DNA from: Mediterranea sp. (in: CFB group bacteria)
GTDB lineage: Bacteria > Bacteroidota > Bacteroidia > Bacteroidales > Bacteroidaceae
Reading direction: 5' to 3'
NCBI GenBank assembly: GCA_031261785.1
Contig: JAISIZ010000034.1
Location: 62,001-126,000, forward strand
Length of the DNA: 64,000 nucleotides
In this document: piece after piece, positions 38,753-48,490 of the stretch
Layout: every line of letters begins with the position of its first letter
Position numbering within the stretch: position 1 is the stretch's first letter
Translations under genes and position numbers: made by a program
The notes under the pieces: generated by a model
Databases searched by the model: none
What the model saw: the letters and a program-made list of their open reading frames with translations, nothing else
What the model was told of the DNA's origin: nothing

Positions 38753-41422
38753 ATGATAAAAGATAAGATATACTGGGGCACGGCCTGCCTCGCCCTCCTG
38801 CTGGGCGGATGCACGGACAACATAGCGCCCAACGTCGACACGGAGATGGAGGTAGTGCCCATCAGCGTCAACCTCCATGTCTCGTCCACACAAGGAAACG
38901 GAAACACCCGCATCATCACGAACAATGCCGAGAGCGACATCGAGTCGATGTACGCCCTCAGCTTCACCAAGAAAAAGGGCGGGACAGAAAGTACGCTAAC
39001 CGACGTGCAAGAGGTGGACGTGACCAATCTCGGAGGCGGAACGTTCAAAGCCAGCTTCAACATCAAGAGGCCGAAAGAGAGCGACGAGACCTGCATGTCG
39101 TACGTAGCCAATACCAGCTCCAGCATCACGCTGGAGAGCATAAATGCCCTGAAAGGAAAGACCAAGGAACAGGTGTACGACAAGCTCACCTTCAACACCG
39201 AGAACAAATGGGAGGCCACGAGCGACACCAAGTACATCCCCATACCCATGTGGGGAGAGGTGGACACAGCCGTCACCGCGGCCACCCGCTCTGAAGAGCA
39301 GATCGTCAATATGCTGCGAGCGCTGGCACGTTTCGACGTGGGGCTGGGCTTCGACACGAGCCACATGACGGGCGAGACGTTCAAAGGCATCGACAACTAC
39401 GAGCTGGAAGACGTGCACGTGTTCCGCATCATGGGCAACGCGCGCATCGCTCCCGACAGCACCTGTTTCGACGCCAGTAAAACGATATGCTCGGCACCCA
39501 CCGTGCCCGGCAATCCCAAGCTGATAGAGGCCGGTCGCGTAGGATCGGGCGATAAAGGTTTCGTCTACAACACCACGAAGGAAAACAAGATCTCCATCGT
39601 GCGCACCATCTACGTACCCGAGTGCAGGAAAACCAACGTCGACTCGGCCACGGTAGTGGTCGTGGGATTGCGCAACACCAAGACCAATCACTTGGGCTAT
39701 TACTGCCTGAAGAACCAGACCTCCAAGAAGGAGCAGAAGTCCGTCATACGCAACTATCGCTACGTATTCGACGTGAAATCCGTCTCCGGAGAGGGACAGA
39801 CAGGCCCCTTGGAAGCTCTGACCGCCGTAACGCCCGGAGTGGACTACACCGTAGAGGCATACAACATGAACAACGACAACCTTTACATGGAGGGACATTA
39901 CTACTTCAAGGTATCGGAACGGGCCATCAAGCTCTTCGCCCAAGGAGAAGTGAAGAAACTCACGTACGAGACCAACCTGCCCAAGTCGCTACCCGTAAAA
40001 TGGGAATGGGACGAAGCCGATCCCAAGAACCCCAGTACGCTGAAAGGCGTCAGCTTCAAGGTGGGTACGCCAGTCACCGATGCGAACGACATCACTACCG
40101 ATACCGTCACCATCACCGCACCCATCAACAGCACCGGTAAAGACATCAAGCTCAAGCTGAAATTCACGGCAGGAGGCATCAAAGGAGAAGTGAACGTGAT
40201 ACAGCCCCCGCTCTCCATGGCTTACGGCATAGAAGAAGCCACACTCTACGGGCACTACATGCCCGAAGATATCCCCAATCGGGATAACGACTACATCGAG
40301 GTGACGATGAAAGACATCCCTGACGAGAGCCTCGGCACCACGTGGAGCATGACGACCAACGAGTTCAACGGGCTGAAGTTCAGCGCCGAGGGCAAGTTCA
40401 CGCAGTCGCCCACACAGACCGTCCGCCTCTATGCCGACGACAAGAAGCAGATCGGGAAAGCGGGCAGAGGCACGCTCACCATCACCTGCAACAGTACGGC
40501 AAACCCTGCGCCAAAAAAGGAGGTAAGCGTACTGATAGGATTCTCGGCCAAGAAAATTCTGGCTTATGGAGATTGGTACGGAGCCGCTCTAAACTACGGC
40601 TCCAGCTACTCACGTAAATTCGTGACAAAGAAGGAGAACTTCGGCCTGGATGGTACGGTACCCGTGGAAACCATCACACTAGAAACTAGCAATAAGAGTG
40701 ATGCCATAACAGACGAGTTTATCCAGAAACAGAAACCCGACATCATCCTTATAGGATATAACGAACCTCCCAAGAATGATAGCCAAGCGAAAGCGCTTAA
40801 AAACTATATGGACCAGGGAGGAGTAGTGATGCTCTTTGAAGAAACCGCCGGTGATTCCTATGTGGATGCCCTATTTTATGGTGCCGCCACCCATCATAGT
40901 GGTCATGGCGACAATGATGACAAAGCTGGCATCGTATTGAATGACGGAGGTGCCTTGGCAAACGACCCCATCTATACAGGGAACATAGGTGGACACAACT
41001 ATTGGGGATTCTCACTGAAAGGAATGTCTTTGAACGACGATGGAAACATACCCAATACCGTCACTCCGAATCCCGGGCACGAGGACGAAATCATCTGCTA
41101 TGCCACCTCATATAGCACTAAAATGAAAGACGACGATCACAAGCCCAGGGGAGAATGGGAGGAACCCGTCTTCGTGCGTTACACCAAGAGGCATTTTGTG
41201 TGGATTGGTGATGGTGGATTCTTGACCGGATTCAACGGCACGGAAGGTACCCGGCAGCCCTTCTCGGTGGACGCGAATTTCAGGCCCAGGAGGAGGTATT
41301 ACGAAGGCAAGAAGAACTGGCCTTGCGACAACAGCTTCATCTTCGCCAACATGCTGACATGGGCCATCTACGAAGCCGAGTACCACGGCTACAACACCGG
41401 AGGATTGTCCAGCGACCAATGA
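38753..41422 (+). CDS. Fimbrillin-like surface lipoprotein (DUF4906-type), tandem paralogue
   Basis: Lipobox LALLLGGCTDN; RNYRYVFDVKSVSG; C-terminal KPDIILIGYNEPP...ALKNYMDQGGVVMLFEE. Confidence 0.65.
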   Translation: MIKDKIYWGTACLALLLGGCTDNIAPNVDTEMEVVPISVNLHVSSTQGNGNTRIITNNAESDIESMYALSFTKKKGGTESTLTDVQEVDVTNLGGGTFKASFNIKRPKESDETCMSYVANTSSSITLESINALKGKTKEQVYDKLTFNTENKWEATSDTKYIPIPMWGEVDTAVTAATRSEEQIVNMLRALARFDVGLGFDTSHMTGETFKGIDNYELEDVHVFRIMGNARIAPDSTCFDASKTICSAPTVPGNPKLIEAGRVGSGDKGFVYNTTKENKISIVRTIYVPECRKTNVDSATVVVVGLRNTKTNHLGYYCLKNQTSKKEQKSVIRNYRYVFDVKSVSGEGQTGPLEALTAVTPGVDYTVEAYNMNNDNLYMEGHYYFKVSERAIKLFAQGEVKKLTYETNLPKSLPVKWEWDEADPKNPSTLKGVSFKVGTPVTDANDITTDTVTITAPINSTGKDIKLKLKFTAGGIKGEVNVIQPPLSMAYGIEEATLYGHYMPEDIPNRDNDYIEVTMKDIPDESLGTTWSMTTNEFNGLKFSAEGKFTQSPTQTVRLYADDKKQIGKAGRGTLTITCNSTANPAPKKEVSVLIGFSAKKILAYGDWYGAALNYGSSYSRKFVTKKENFGLDGTVPVETITLETSNKSDAITDEFIQKQKPDIILIGYNEPPKNDSQAKALKNYMDQGGVVMLFEETAGDSYVDALFYGAATHHSGHGDNDDKAGIVLNDGGALANDPIYTGNIGGHNYWGFSLKGMSLNDDGNIPNTVTPNPGHEDEIICYATSYSTKMKDDDHKPRGEWEEPVFVRYTKRHFVWIGDGGFLTGFNGTEGTRQPFSVDANFRPRRRYYEGKKNWPCDNSFIFANMLTWAIYEAEYHGYNTGGLSSDQ

Positions 41423-41452
41423 GTTGCCCGCCGGTGAGAACCGAATAAAGAA

Positions 41453-41495
41453 GAAGGGTATGCCGCTCTCCCCCTACGCGACATGCCCTTTTTTC
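41453..41495 (+). terminator. Intrinsic terminator after the fimbrillin-like pair
   Basis: aagggtatg ... catgccctt followed by tttttt. Confidence 0.82.
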
Positions 41496-41524
41496 TATTA
41501 CAACACCAAATAGATACGGCTTGT

Positions 41525-41743
41525 TCAGCCGATATACACGTTCACGGAGAGGAAAACCGATGGCTCGTCACAGTAGGGATCAAACTGTACTTTATCCTCT
41601 CTCGCCAGCCAACCTAAGGCGGCGCTCAAATCGGTGTCGCTCAAACCCGATTCCTCTCTCAACTTCGAGTAATCCCAATGAGAGTTATCGCAGAGCAACA
41701 TCCATACTTTCTTAGCGTTCTTGCTAATCTCATTTTTGTTCAT
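41525..41743 (-). CDS. Winged helix-turn-helix domain protein (DUF2582-like)
   Basis: 72 aa: AKKVWMLLCDNSHWDYSKLREESGLSDTDLSAALGWLAREDKVQF. Confidence 0.82.
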   Translation of the reverse strand: MNKNEISKNAKKVWMLLCDNSHWDYSKLREESGLSDTDLSAALGWLAREDKVQFDPYCDEPSVFLSVNVYIG

Positions 41744-41823
41744 TTTCTGTTCTTCATTTATCTCGATTAATACTGGTAATAGCTTTCACAATGTTTCTTT
41801 CCGCATCTGTATCTATAAATAAG

Positions 41824-41870
41824 AACGGGCGAACGCGCGTCTTTGTTCACTGCACGTTCGCCCGTCCCAT
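41824..41870 (-). terminator. Intrinsic terminator downstream of the small basic protein gene
   Basis: Inverted repeat gaacgggcgaac ... gttcgcccgtcc; T-rich on the minus-strand 3' side. Confidence 0.65.
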
Positions 41871-41886
41871 TCGTTAACGACGGTCG

Positions 41887-42075
41887 TCACTTCTTATGTC
41901 GGTTGGCTCGTTTCGTCCGGATATCGGCTTTCTTCTTTGCCGCTCCCGATCCATGCAAACCACGTATATAAGTAGCTTTCTTGGCTTTCGTTTTCGTTTT
42001 CTCATGCTGGGGTTTGTCGTCGTCCTTCTTTCCTTTGAAGACGATTCCGCCCATCATGGATTCTTCAATGCCCAT
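41887..42075 (-). CDS. Small Lys/Arg-rich hypothetical protein (62 aa)
   Basis: ORF MGIEESMMGGIVFKGKKDDDKPQHEKTKTKAKKATYIRGLHGSGAAKKKADIRTKRANRHKK just downstream of the DUF1015 gene; own terminator. Confidence 0.6.
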   Translation of the reverse strand: MGIEESMMGGIVFKGKKDDDKPQHEKTKTKAKKATYIRGLHGSGAAKKKADIRTKRANRHKK

Positions 42076-42089
42076 ATACCTACATCTTG

Positions 42090-43346
42090 TTATTTTTCGT
42101 CGTCGAGCTTATGGATGACCAATCCTGAGCGCAGCTTCGGCTCGAACCAGGTGGTTTTCGGTGGCATGATGTTACCTGTGTCGGCAATGTCCATCAGTTG
42201 CTTCATGGACACGGGATAGAGAGCCAGCGCCGCCCGCATCTCTCCACTGTCGACCCTCTTCTTGAGTTCGCCCAGTCCGCGTATGCCACCCACGAAGTCG
42301 ACGCGCTTGTCGGAACGCAAATCCTTGATGCCGAGAATCTCGTCGAGGATGAGGTTGGAGGAGATGGTGACATCGAGCACGCCAATGGGGTCGTCGTCAC
42401 GATAGGTATCCGGCTTGGCGGTGAGCTTGTACCATCGTCCGTCGAGGTAGAGCGAGAAGATGTGTAGATCTTCGGGTTTGTAGATGTCCTCACCCTTTTC
42501 CTCCACCACGAAATGTTTGCGCAACGCGTCGACGAACTGTCCGGAGGTCAGCCCGTTGAGGTCTTTCACCACACGGTTGTAATCGATGATGGTGAGCTGT
42601 CCGGCGGGGAAGCAGACGGCCATGAAGTAATTGTACTCCTCGTCGCCCCGGTGGTTGGGGTTTTGCTTCGCTTTCTCGGCACCCACCAGCGCGGCGGCGG
42701 CCGAGCGATGGTGTCCGTCGGCGATGTAGAGTGCCGGCATCTTGGCAAATTCGGCCGTGATGGCGGCTATGTCTTCAGCCTCATCGATTACCCAGAACGT
42801 ATGTCCGAAGCCGTCGCCCGGGGCTACGAAATCGTATTCGGGCGTGCGGGCGGTGTACTTTCTCACGATGGCGTCCAGCCGCGGATCGTCGGGATAGGCG
42901 AAGAACACCGGCTCGATGTTGGCGTTGTTCACCCGCACGTGCTTCATGCGGTCCTCCTCCTTGTCGCGTCGGGTCAGCTCGTGCTTCTTTATCGTACCGT
43001 CCATGTAGTCGGGCACGTAGGCTGCCACCACCAGTCCGTACTGCGTCTTTCCATTCATCGTTTGGGCGTAGATGTAGTAGTTCTCCTGGTGGTCTTGCGC
43101 CAACCAGCCCTCGGTCTGGAACTTCTTGAAGTTCTCGGCAGCCTTGGCATATACGCGCTCGTCGTGCTCGTCGGTGCCCGCGGGAAAGTCTATTTCGGGT
43201 TTGATGATGTGGTAGAGGGATTTCTCGTTGCCCGCGGCTTCGGCGCGAGCTTCTTCGGAATTGAGCACATCGTAGGGGCGTGAAGCCACTTGCTCCACCA
43301 ACGCCCGCGGAGGACGCACACCCCTAAAAGGTTTTATTGTTGCCAC
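42090..43346 (-). CDS. DUF1015 family protein
   Basis: IKPFRGVRPPRALVEQVASRPYDVLNSEEARAEAAGNEKSLYHIIKPEID; YIADGHHRSAAA. Confidence 0.92.
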   Translation of the reverse strand: MATIKPFRGVRPPRALVEQVASRPYDVLNSEEARAEAAGNEKSLYHIIKPEIDFPAGTDEHDERVYAKAAENFKKFQTEGWLAQDHQENYYIYAQTMNGKTQYGLVVAAYVPDYMDGTIKKHELTRRDKEEDRMKHVRVNNANIEPVFFAYPDDPRLDAIVRKYTARTPEYDFVAPGDGFGHTFWVIDEAEDIAAITAEFAKMPALYIADGHHRSAAAALVGAEKAKQNPNHRGDEEYNYFMAVCFPAGQLTIIDYNRVVKDLNGLTSGQFVDALRKHFVVEEKGEDIYKPEDLHIFSLYLDGRWYKLTAKPDTYRDDDPIGVLDVTISSNLILDEILGIKDLRSDKRVDFVGGIRGLGELKKRVDSGEMRAALALYPVSMKQLMDIADTGNIMPPKTTWFEPKLRSGLVIHKLDDEK

Positions 43347-43352
43347 TGTTTA

Positions 43353-43508
43353 AATGAAGAATTAAGAATTAAGAATGAAGAATGAAGAATGAAGAATAAA
43401 GGATGAAGAATAAAGAACGAAGAATCAGGAATAGCCAGGCGCGGGAGCTTCATGTAGTCTCCCCACGCACGGCGCGATTCCTCATTCTTCGTTCTCCATT
43501 CTTAATTT
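43353..43508. repeat. Heptamer-like repeat gaagaat/aattaagaat with inverted distal arm
   Basis: aatgaagaattaagaattaagaatgaagaatgaagaatgaagaat... (43353-43432) and cctcattcttcgttctccattcttaattt (43480-43508). Confidence 0.9.
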
Positions 43509-44419
43509 ACTTTGAATTTCTCATTACCGTCGCGCAGGAAACCCACGATCTGTCGCGCGGCGGCTATTCCTGCGTTGATATTGGCTTCGGCCGTTTGCGC
43601 TCCCATCTTCTTGGGGGTAGCGAAGTATCGGCCGGGGAATTTCTCGGCGAACTCGGCGTGCGCGGCGGGCATGATGTCACTGACGTAGATGAAGTCCGCT
43701 CGCTCCTCCATCAACCGGATAAGCTCCGCCTCGTTGACGACCTCCTTGCGCGCCGTATTGACGAGCACGGCATTCTTAGGCATCTCGTTCAGCAGGGCAT
43801 GGTTGATGGAATTCTTCGTCTCGGCTGTGGCGGGAATGTGGATGGAGACAAACTGGCAGACGCGGTACAGCTCCTCGGCCGATCCGAGCGCCTTCACTCC
43901 GTCGCCCTCGATCACCGCCGCTGGGCAGTAGGCGTCGAAGGCGTACACTTCCATGCCGAATCCCTTGGCGATGCGGGCCACGTTGCGCCCCACGTTACCG
44001 TAGGCATGGATGCCCAGCTTCTTGCCCATCAGCTCGGTACCCGAAGTGCCGTTGTAAAAGTGACGCACGGCGTACACCATCAGTCCCAGGGCCAGCTCGG
44101 CCACGGCATTGGCGTTTTGTCCCGGCGTGTTCATCACGCAGACGTTGTGGGCGGTGGCGGCTGCCAAGTCCACGTTGTCGTAACCTGCTCCGGCACGTAC
44201 CACGATCTTCAGTGCCTTGGCGGCGTCGAGCACCTCGGCGTCGACAATGTCGCTGCGGATGATGATGGCATCGGCGTCCTTCACCGCGTCGAGCAGTTGC
44301 GCCTTCTCCGTGTATTTCTCCAGCAAAGCCAGCTCGTAGCCGGCCGCCTCTATCTCTTTACGTATACCGTCCACAGCCACTTTGGCAAACGGCTTCTCTG
44401 TTGCGATCAGTACTTTCAT
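43502..44419 (-). CDS. serA: D-3-phosphoglycerate dehydrogenase-type NAD-dependent 2-hydroxyacid dehydrogenase
   Basis: VRAGAGYDNVDLAAA, GKKLGIHAYGNVGRNVARIAKGFGMEVYAFD; downstream of serC. Confidence 0.92.
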   Translation of the reverse strand: MKVLIATEKPFAKVAVDGIRKEIEAAGYELALLEKYTEKAQLLDAVKDADAIIIRSDIVDAEVLDAAKALKIVVRAGAGYDNVDLAAATAHNVCVMNTPGQNANAVAELALGLMVYAVRHFYNGTSGTELMGKKLGIHAYGNVGRNVARIAKGFGMEVYAFDAYCPAAVIEGDGVKALGSAEELYRVCQFVSIHIPATAETKNSINHALLNEMPKNAVLVNTARKEVVNEAELIRLMEERADFIYVSDIMPAAHAEFAEKFPGRYFATPKKMGAQTAEANINAGIAAARQIVGFLRDGNEKFKVN

Positions 44420-44435
44420 CTTTAATAGTGTTGTT

Positions 44436-44527
44436 CACCACAGATTACACAGATTCTCACAGATTATTTTATGGAATCGTATGGAGACAATAAAGATAAT
44501 CTGTGAGAATCTGTGTAATCTGTGGTG
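44436..44527. repeat. Long perfect inverted repeat, CACAGA class, copy 2
   Basis: Arms caccacagattacacagattctcacagattat (44436-44467) and ataatctgtgagaatctgtgtaatctgtggtg (44496-44527), 32/32 complementary. Confidence 0.96.
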
Positions 44528-44538
44528 AGAATAATCAT

Positions 44539-45606
44539 TTAATGGAGTTTCTCGAATTCTTGCATGCAGTCGATCAGCGCCTGCACGCTCTCCTTGGGCA
44601 GGGCGTTGTAGCACGAGGCGCGGAATCCACCCACCGAGCGGTGCCCCTTGATGCCCACCATGCCGCGGTCGATAGCGAACTTCAGGAAGTCGGCCTCCAG
44701 TTCCTTGTATTCGGGTTTCATCACGAAGCAGATGTTCATACGCGAGCGATCCTCCACGGCGGCGGTGCCCACGAAGAGTTTGTTGCGGTCGATCTCTCCA
44801 TACAGCATGTCGGCTTTCTCGATGGCCCGGCGTTCCATCTCCTTCACTCCCCCTTGCTCCTTGATCCAACGCAGCGTGAGCATGGCCGCATAGATGGGTA
44901 CCACGGGAGGCGTATTGAACATGGAGCCGTTGTCGACGTGCGTCTGGTAATTCAGCATGGTGGGGATGTAGCGCGACACCTTACCCAGCGCGTCGTTCTT
45001 TACGATGACAAACGTGACACCGGCAGGGGCGAGGTTCTTCTGCGCTCCGCCATAGATGCAGATGTACTTGGACACGTCCACCGGACGCGAGAATATGTCG
45101 GACGACATGTCGGCCACCACAGGGACAGGCGAATCCAAGTCCTGCTTTAGCTCCGTACCAAATATGGTATTGTTGGTGGTGATGTGGAAGTAGTCGGCAT
45201 CGGCCGGGATAGTGTAATCCTTGGGAACGAACGTGTAGTTGGCGTCGGCCGAGGAGGCCACTTCGACCACTTCGCCAAAAGCTTTCGCTTCCTTCATGGC
45301 TTTCTTGGCCCATGTGCCTGTGTTGAGATAGGCAGCTTTCTTCTCGAGAAAGTTGTAAGGAATCATACAAAACTCCAGGCTGGCTCCTCCACCAAGAAAG
45401 ATAACCGAGTAGTCGTCGGGAATGTTGAGTAGTTCTTTGAATAAGGCCACCGCCTCGTCGACTACCGGCTGGAAGTCTTTGGCCCGGTGACTGATTTCCA
45501 TCAAGGAGAGGCCTGAGCCGTTGTAATCCAAAATGGCTTTTGCGGTGTTTTCTATAACTTCGCGCGGGAGGATAGAAGGTCCAGCATTGAAATTATGCTT
45601 TTTCAT
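44539..45606 (-). CDS. serC: 3-phosphoserine/phosphohydroxythreonine aminotransferase
   Basis: [63 protein letters not shown]. Confidence 0.96.
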   Translation of the reverse strand: MKKHNFNAGPSILPREVIENTAKAILDYNGSGLSLMEISHRAKDFQPVVDEAVALFKELLNIPDDYSVIFLGGGASLEFCMIPYNFLEKKAAYLNTGTWAKKAMKEAKAFGEVVEVASSADANYTFVPKDYTIPADADYFHITTNNTIFGTELKQDLDSPVPVVADMSSDIFSRPVDVSKYICIYGGAQKNLAPAGVTFVIVKNDALGKVSRYIPTMLNYQTHVDNGSMFNTPPVVPIYAAMLTLRWIKEQGGVKEMERRAIEKADMLYGEIDRNKLFVGTAAVEDRSRMNICFVMKPEYKELEADFLKFAIDRGMVGIKGHRSVGGFRASCYNALPKESVQALIDCMQEFEKLH

Positions 45607-45747
45607 TAAAAGTTTGTTTTTTGGTTTAACAATACGTTATGCTTGTCGAAAGACGTGGCGAAGTTACGAATTAATTCCCGCCACGCAAACCTTTCTTGGC
45701 AATTTCACTTTTTATAGCCTTCTCTTTCGCGGGAGACGGCCGCGATT

Positions 45748-46239
45748 TCACTTGAAGTAGAAACCAAACCCGATCTTGATACCGAAGCGGGAATTGTCCG
45801 AATCCTTGAAACGCCACTTATAATAGACGGATGGTTCGATGGTCACCGTGCGCGAGAGGAAGAACGCATAGCCCGCTTCCAGGCCTACACCCCAATCGCT
45901 GCTGCGCATCCCGCCATCGTAGCTATAGCGTTCCCAATCCAGCCCGGCACCCAAATAGATACCCGTGCTGCTGAAATAGTACCGTGCGCCGGCTCCCAAG
46001 CCGTAGGTATCGACGGGTTTCGACCACGACACGTCGCCGTTGAGCAGTAGCGCGAAGCCGTTGGCCACGAACGTCCCCACCTGTCCGCCTAAGCCGAAAT
46101 GCGCCTTGCTGTTCTTGCTATAAGAGAAGTCCAGCCCCGTGACCGAGGGGTTGAGGATGAAGGTTCCTTTCTCGAACTGCGCCCGCGCCGCCACGGAGGT
46201 GAGCAGGAGCATGGCGAATAGTAATGCCAATTTCTTCAT
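45748..46239 (-). CDS. Outer membrane beta-barrel protein, hypothetical
   Basis: Signal peptide, alternating beta pattern, ends IKIGFGFYFK. Confidence 0.72.
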   Translation of the reverse strand: MKKLALLFAMLLLTSVAARAQFEKGTFILNPSVTGLDFSYSKNSKAHFGLGGQVGTFVANGFALLLNGDVSWSKPVDTYGLGAGARYYFSSTGIYLGAGLDWERYSYDGGMRSSDWGVGLEAGYAFFLSRTVTIEPSVYYKWRFKDSDNSRFGIKIGFGFYFK

Positions 46240-46242
46240 GAG

Positions 46243-46545
46243 TTATTGTTTTTTTATTGATGTATCGGTGGGACGTTCACCTCGCTCACGCTGTTCACGC
46301 AGCTGCTCCTTCTTGCGAAGCACTAACCAGAGCAGCAGCACGATGCCGTATGAACCGGCCACGGTGATCCACTTCTCCGTACCGGCTATCGCCGTGTTGC
46401 GAGGCAGCAGATAGGCTGCCGTCAGCGAGATGTAAACGAAGAACGCCAAAGCGATCTTCGTGGATTTCCTGATCTTCTTCATGCCGATGAGGTTATCTGT
46501 TTTGATGGCGCGAATGTAGCATAATCCCGCGAGACAGCCCAACAT
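46243..46545 (-). CDS. Small hypothetical membrane protein
   Basis: Two predicted TM stretches (IALAFFVYISLTAAYLLP; YGIVLLLWLVL). Confidence 0.55.
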   Translation of the reverse strand: MLGCLAGLCYIRAIKTDNLIGMKKIRKSTKIALAFFVYISLTAAYLLPRNTAIAGTEKWITVAGSYGIVLLLWLVLRKKEQLREQRERGERPTDTSIKKQ

Positions 46546-46594
46546 TATTCACTTTTTTACTAAATTCGCGCCGTTCTAAGTACATAGCAAAGAA

Positions 46595-48100
46595 ATGATT
46601 ATGACCCGATATACACTCTTCCTCACGTTCTCGCTACTCTCCCTTCTCGCCTCGGCGCAATCCAAGCACGAGGTACGCGCCGCATGGATCAGCACCGCGT
46701 ACGGTCTCGACTGGCCCACCGTCCGGGCCGTCGGAGCTTCGGGGGTCGAACGCCAGAAAAGGGAACTCACCGACTACCTGGACCTCCTGCAAGCCGCACG
46801 TTTCAACACCGTGTTGTTACAGGTGCGCCTGCGGGGCGACGTGCTCTACCCCTCGGCCTTGGAGCCTTTCAGCGACGTACTCACGGGCCGGACAGGCGCT
46901 AATCCGGGTTACGACCCGCTGGCTTTCGCCATCGAGGAGTGCCACAAGCGCGGGATGGAGTGCCACGCCTGGATGGTGGCCATCCCGCTGGGAGGCCGCA
47001 AACAAGTGGCCGCGCTGGGGACACGGTCGGTGACGAGGAAACGTAAGGAGATCTGCGTCACCTTTCGCGGAGACCATTACCTCAACCCCGGGCATCCCGA
47101 CACCAAGGAATATCTCTTCGACTTGGCGCGCGAGGTGGTGAGCCGATACGATGTCGACGGTGTACAGTTCGACTACCTGCGCTATCCCGAGAACGGACGC
47201 TCCTTCCCCGACCGCAAAGAGTTTCGACGCTACGGACGGGGACGCTCGCTGGAGCAATGGCGACGCGATAACCTGACGGAGACGCTACGCTATATATATA
47301 AAGGTATAAAAGCACTGAAACCCTGGGTGAAGGTCAGCGTCTGCCCCGTAGGGAAAGCCGACGACACCTCACGCTACCCTTCGCGCGGATGGAATGCCTA
47401 CGGCACCGTGAACCAAGATACTCAAGCGTGGCTCAGCGAGGGAATAGTGGACCAGCTCTATCCCATGATGTACTTCCAGGGAAACAACTTCTACCCCTTC
47501 GCCCTCGACTGGCAGGAGCAAAGCCACGGCCGGCAAATCGTTCCCGGTCTCGGCATCTATTTCCTCCATCCCAGGGAGGGCAATTGGAAACGCGACGAGG
47601 TGGAGCGGCAAATCCATTTCATCCGCCGCCACGGCTTGGCGGGCGAAGCTTTCTATCGCATGCGATTCCTCGCCGACGAGGATACCCAAGGGCTTTATCC
47701 CGAGCTGGAACGACACTTCTACACCTATCCCGCCTTGCAGCCTCCCATGACGTGGATGGACAGCCTTCCTCCCACCGCCCCCACCATGCCAAGCGCCACC
47801 GAAAACATCCATGGATACGTCGAGCTATCGTGGCAACCATCGACCGACAACGATACGCGCAACGCTCCCACATATGTCGTCTACGCCTCCAACGAACTGC
47901 CCGTGGACATCACCCGCACGGAGAATATCGTAGCCACCGGCATACAAGGCACCACCTACGTCTACGCCCCCATCTACCCCTGGGAACGCAGGAAGCACTT
48001 CGCCGTAACCGCCGTAGATCGATACGGAAACGAGAGCCAACCCGCCAGCGTAGGGCACACGATAGACGAGGGCGACGGCAATCACGCCGATGGTACGTAA
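46595..48100 (+). CDS. Family 10-like glycoside hydrolase (DUF187/YngK type)
   Basis: KHEVRAAWISTAYGLDWP, VLLQVRLRGDVLYPSALEPFS, DGVQFDYLRYPENG, VDQLYPMMYFQGNNFYPF; C-terminal Fn3-like region. Confidence 0.92.
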   Translation: MIMTRYTLFLTFSLLSLLASAQSKHEVRAAWISTAYGLDWPTVRAVGASGVERQKRELTDYLDLLQAARFNTVLLQVRLRGDVLYPSALEPFSDVLTGRTGANPGYDPLAFAIEECHKRGMECHAWMVAIPLGGRKQVAALGTRSVTRKRKEICVTFRGDHYLNPGHPDTKEYLFDLAREVVSRYDVDGVQFDYLRYPENGRSFPDRKEFRRYGRGRSLEQWRRDNLTETLRYIYKGIKALKPWVKVSVCPVGKADDTSRYPSRGWNAYGTVNQDTQAWLSEGIVDQLYPMMYFQGNNFYPFALDWQEQSHGRQIVPGLGIYFLHPREGNWKRDEVERQIHFIRRHGLAGEAFYRMRFLADEDTQGLYPELERHFYTYPALQPPMTWMDSLPPTAPTMPSATENIHGYVELSWQPSTDNDTRNAPTYVVYASNELPVDITRTENIVATGIQGTTYVYAPIYPWERRKHFAVTAVDRYGNESQPASVGHTIDEGDGNHADGT

Positions 48101-48355
48101 CCTTCGCACCCCCGCAAACACCTCAAGCTGACGGCACGGAATCTCCGCGCCCCCGCAAAACCTTCATGCTGGCGACACGGACACTTCGTGCCCCTGCGAA
48201 CTCCTCATGCAGGCGGCACGGACACTTCGCACCGCCGCGAATCCCTCATGCCGCGAACATCGGCGATTATCACCGCCGCGAATCTCCCGCGCACGCCGCA
48301 CGAAAGGTTCGCGTGCCCGCGAAGGCTCCACGCGCTCCGCGCGGAACCTTCGCGG
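48101..48355. repeat. 41-bp-period degenerate tandem repeat array (6 units plus partial), locus 3
   Basis: Units begin at 48110, 48151, 48192, 48233, 48274 and 48315, all exactly 41 bp apart; array starts directly after the taa at 48098-48100; hairpins at 48188-48219 and 48317-48355. Confidence 0.88.
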
Positions 48356-48439
48356 CTCCAATAACTTGCCGCTCGCCGTGCACAACAGCATTAAGCCCGC
48401 ATCTTTGCGCGACGTGGCGTGCCACTTCTCCGGGAATCA

Positions 48440-48470
48440 TTGTTCATGAGCCAAAAAATACCTATCTTTG
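48440..48470 (+). promoter_or_regulatory. Bacteroidetes-type promoter upstream of the TPM-domain gene
   Basis: TTG (48440-48442)-N20-TATCTTTG (48463-48470). Confidence 0.65.
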
Positions 48471-48490
48471 CACGCGTAACAAGAACGAAT

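Noticed and set aside
48164-48449. Short ORFs within the locus 3 array
   Set aside because: Arise from GC-rich repeats; no conserved motif.
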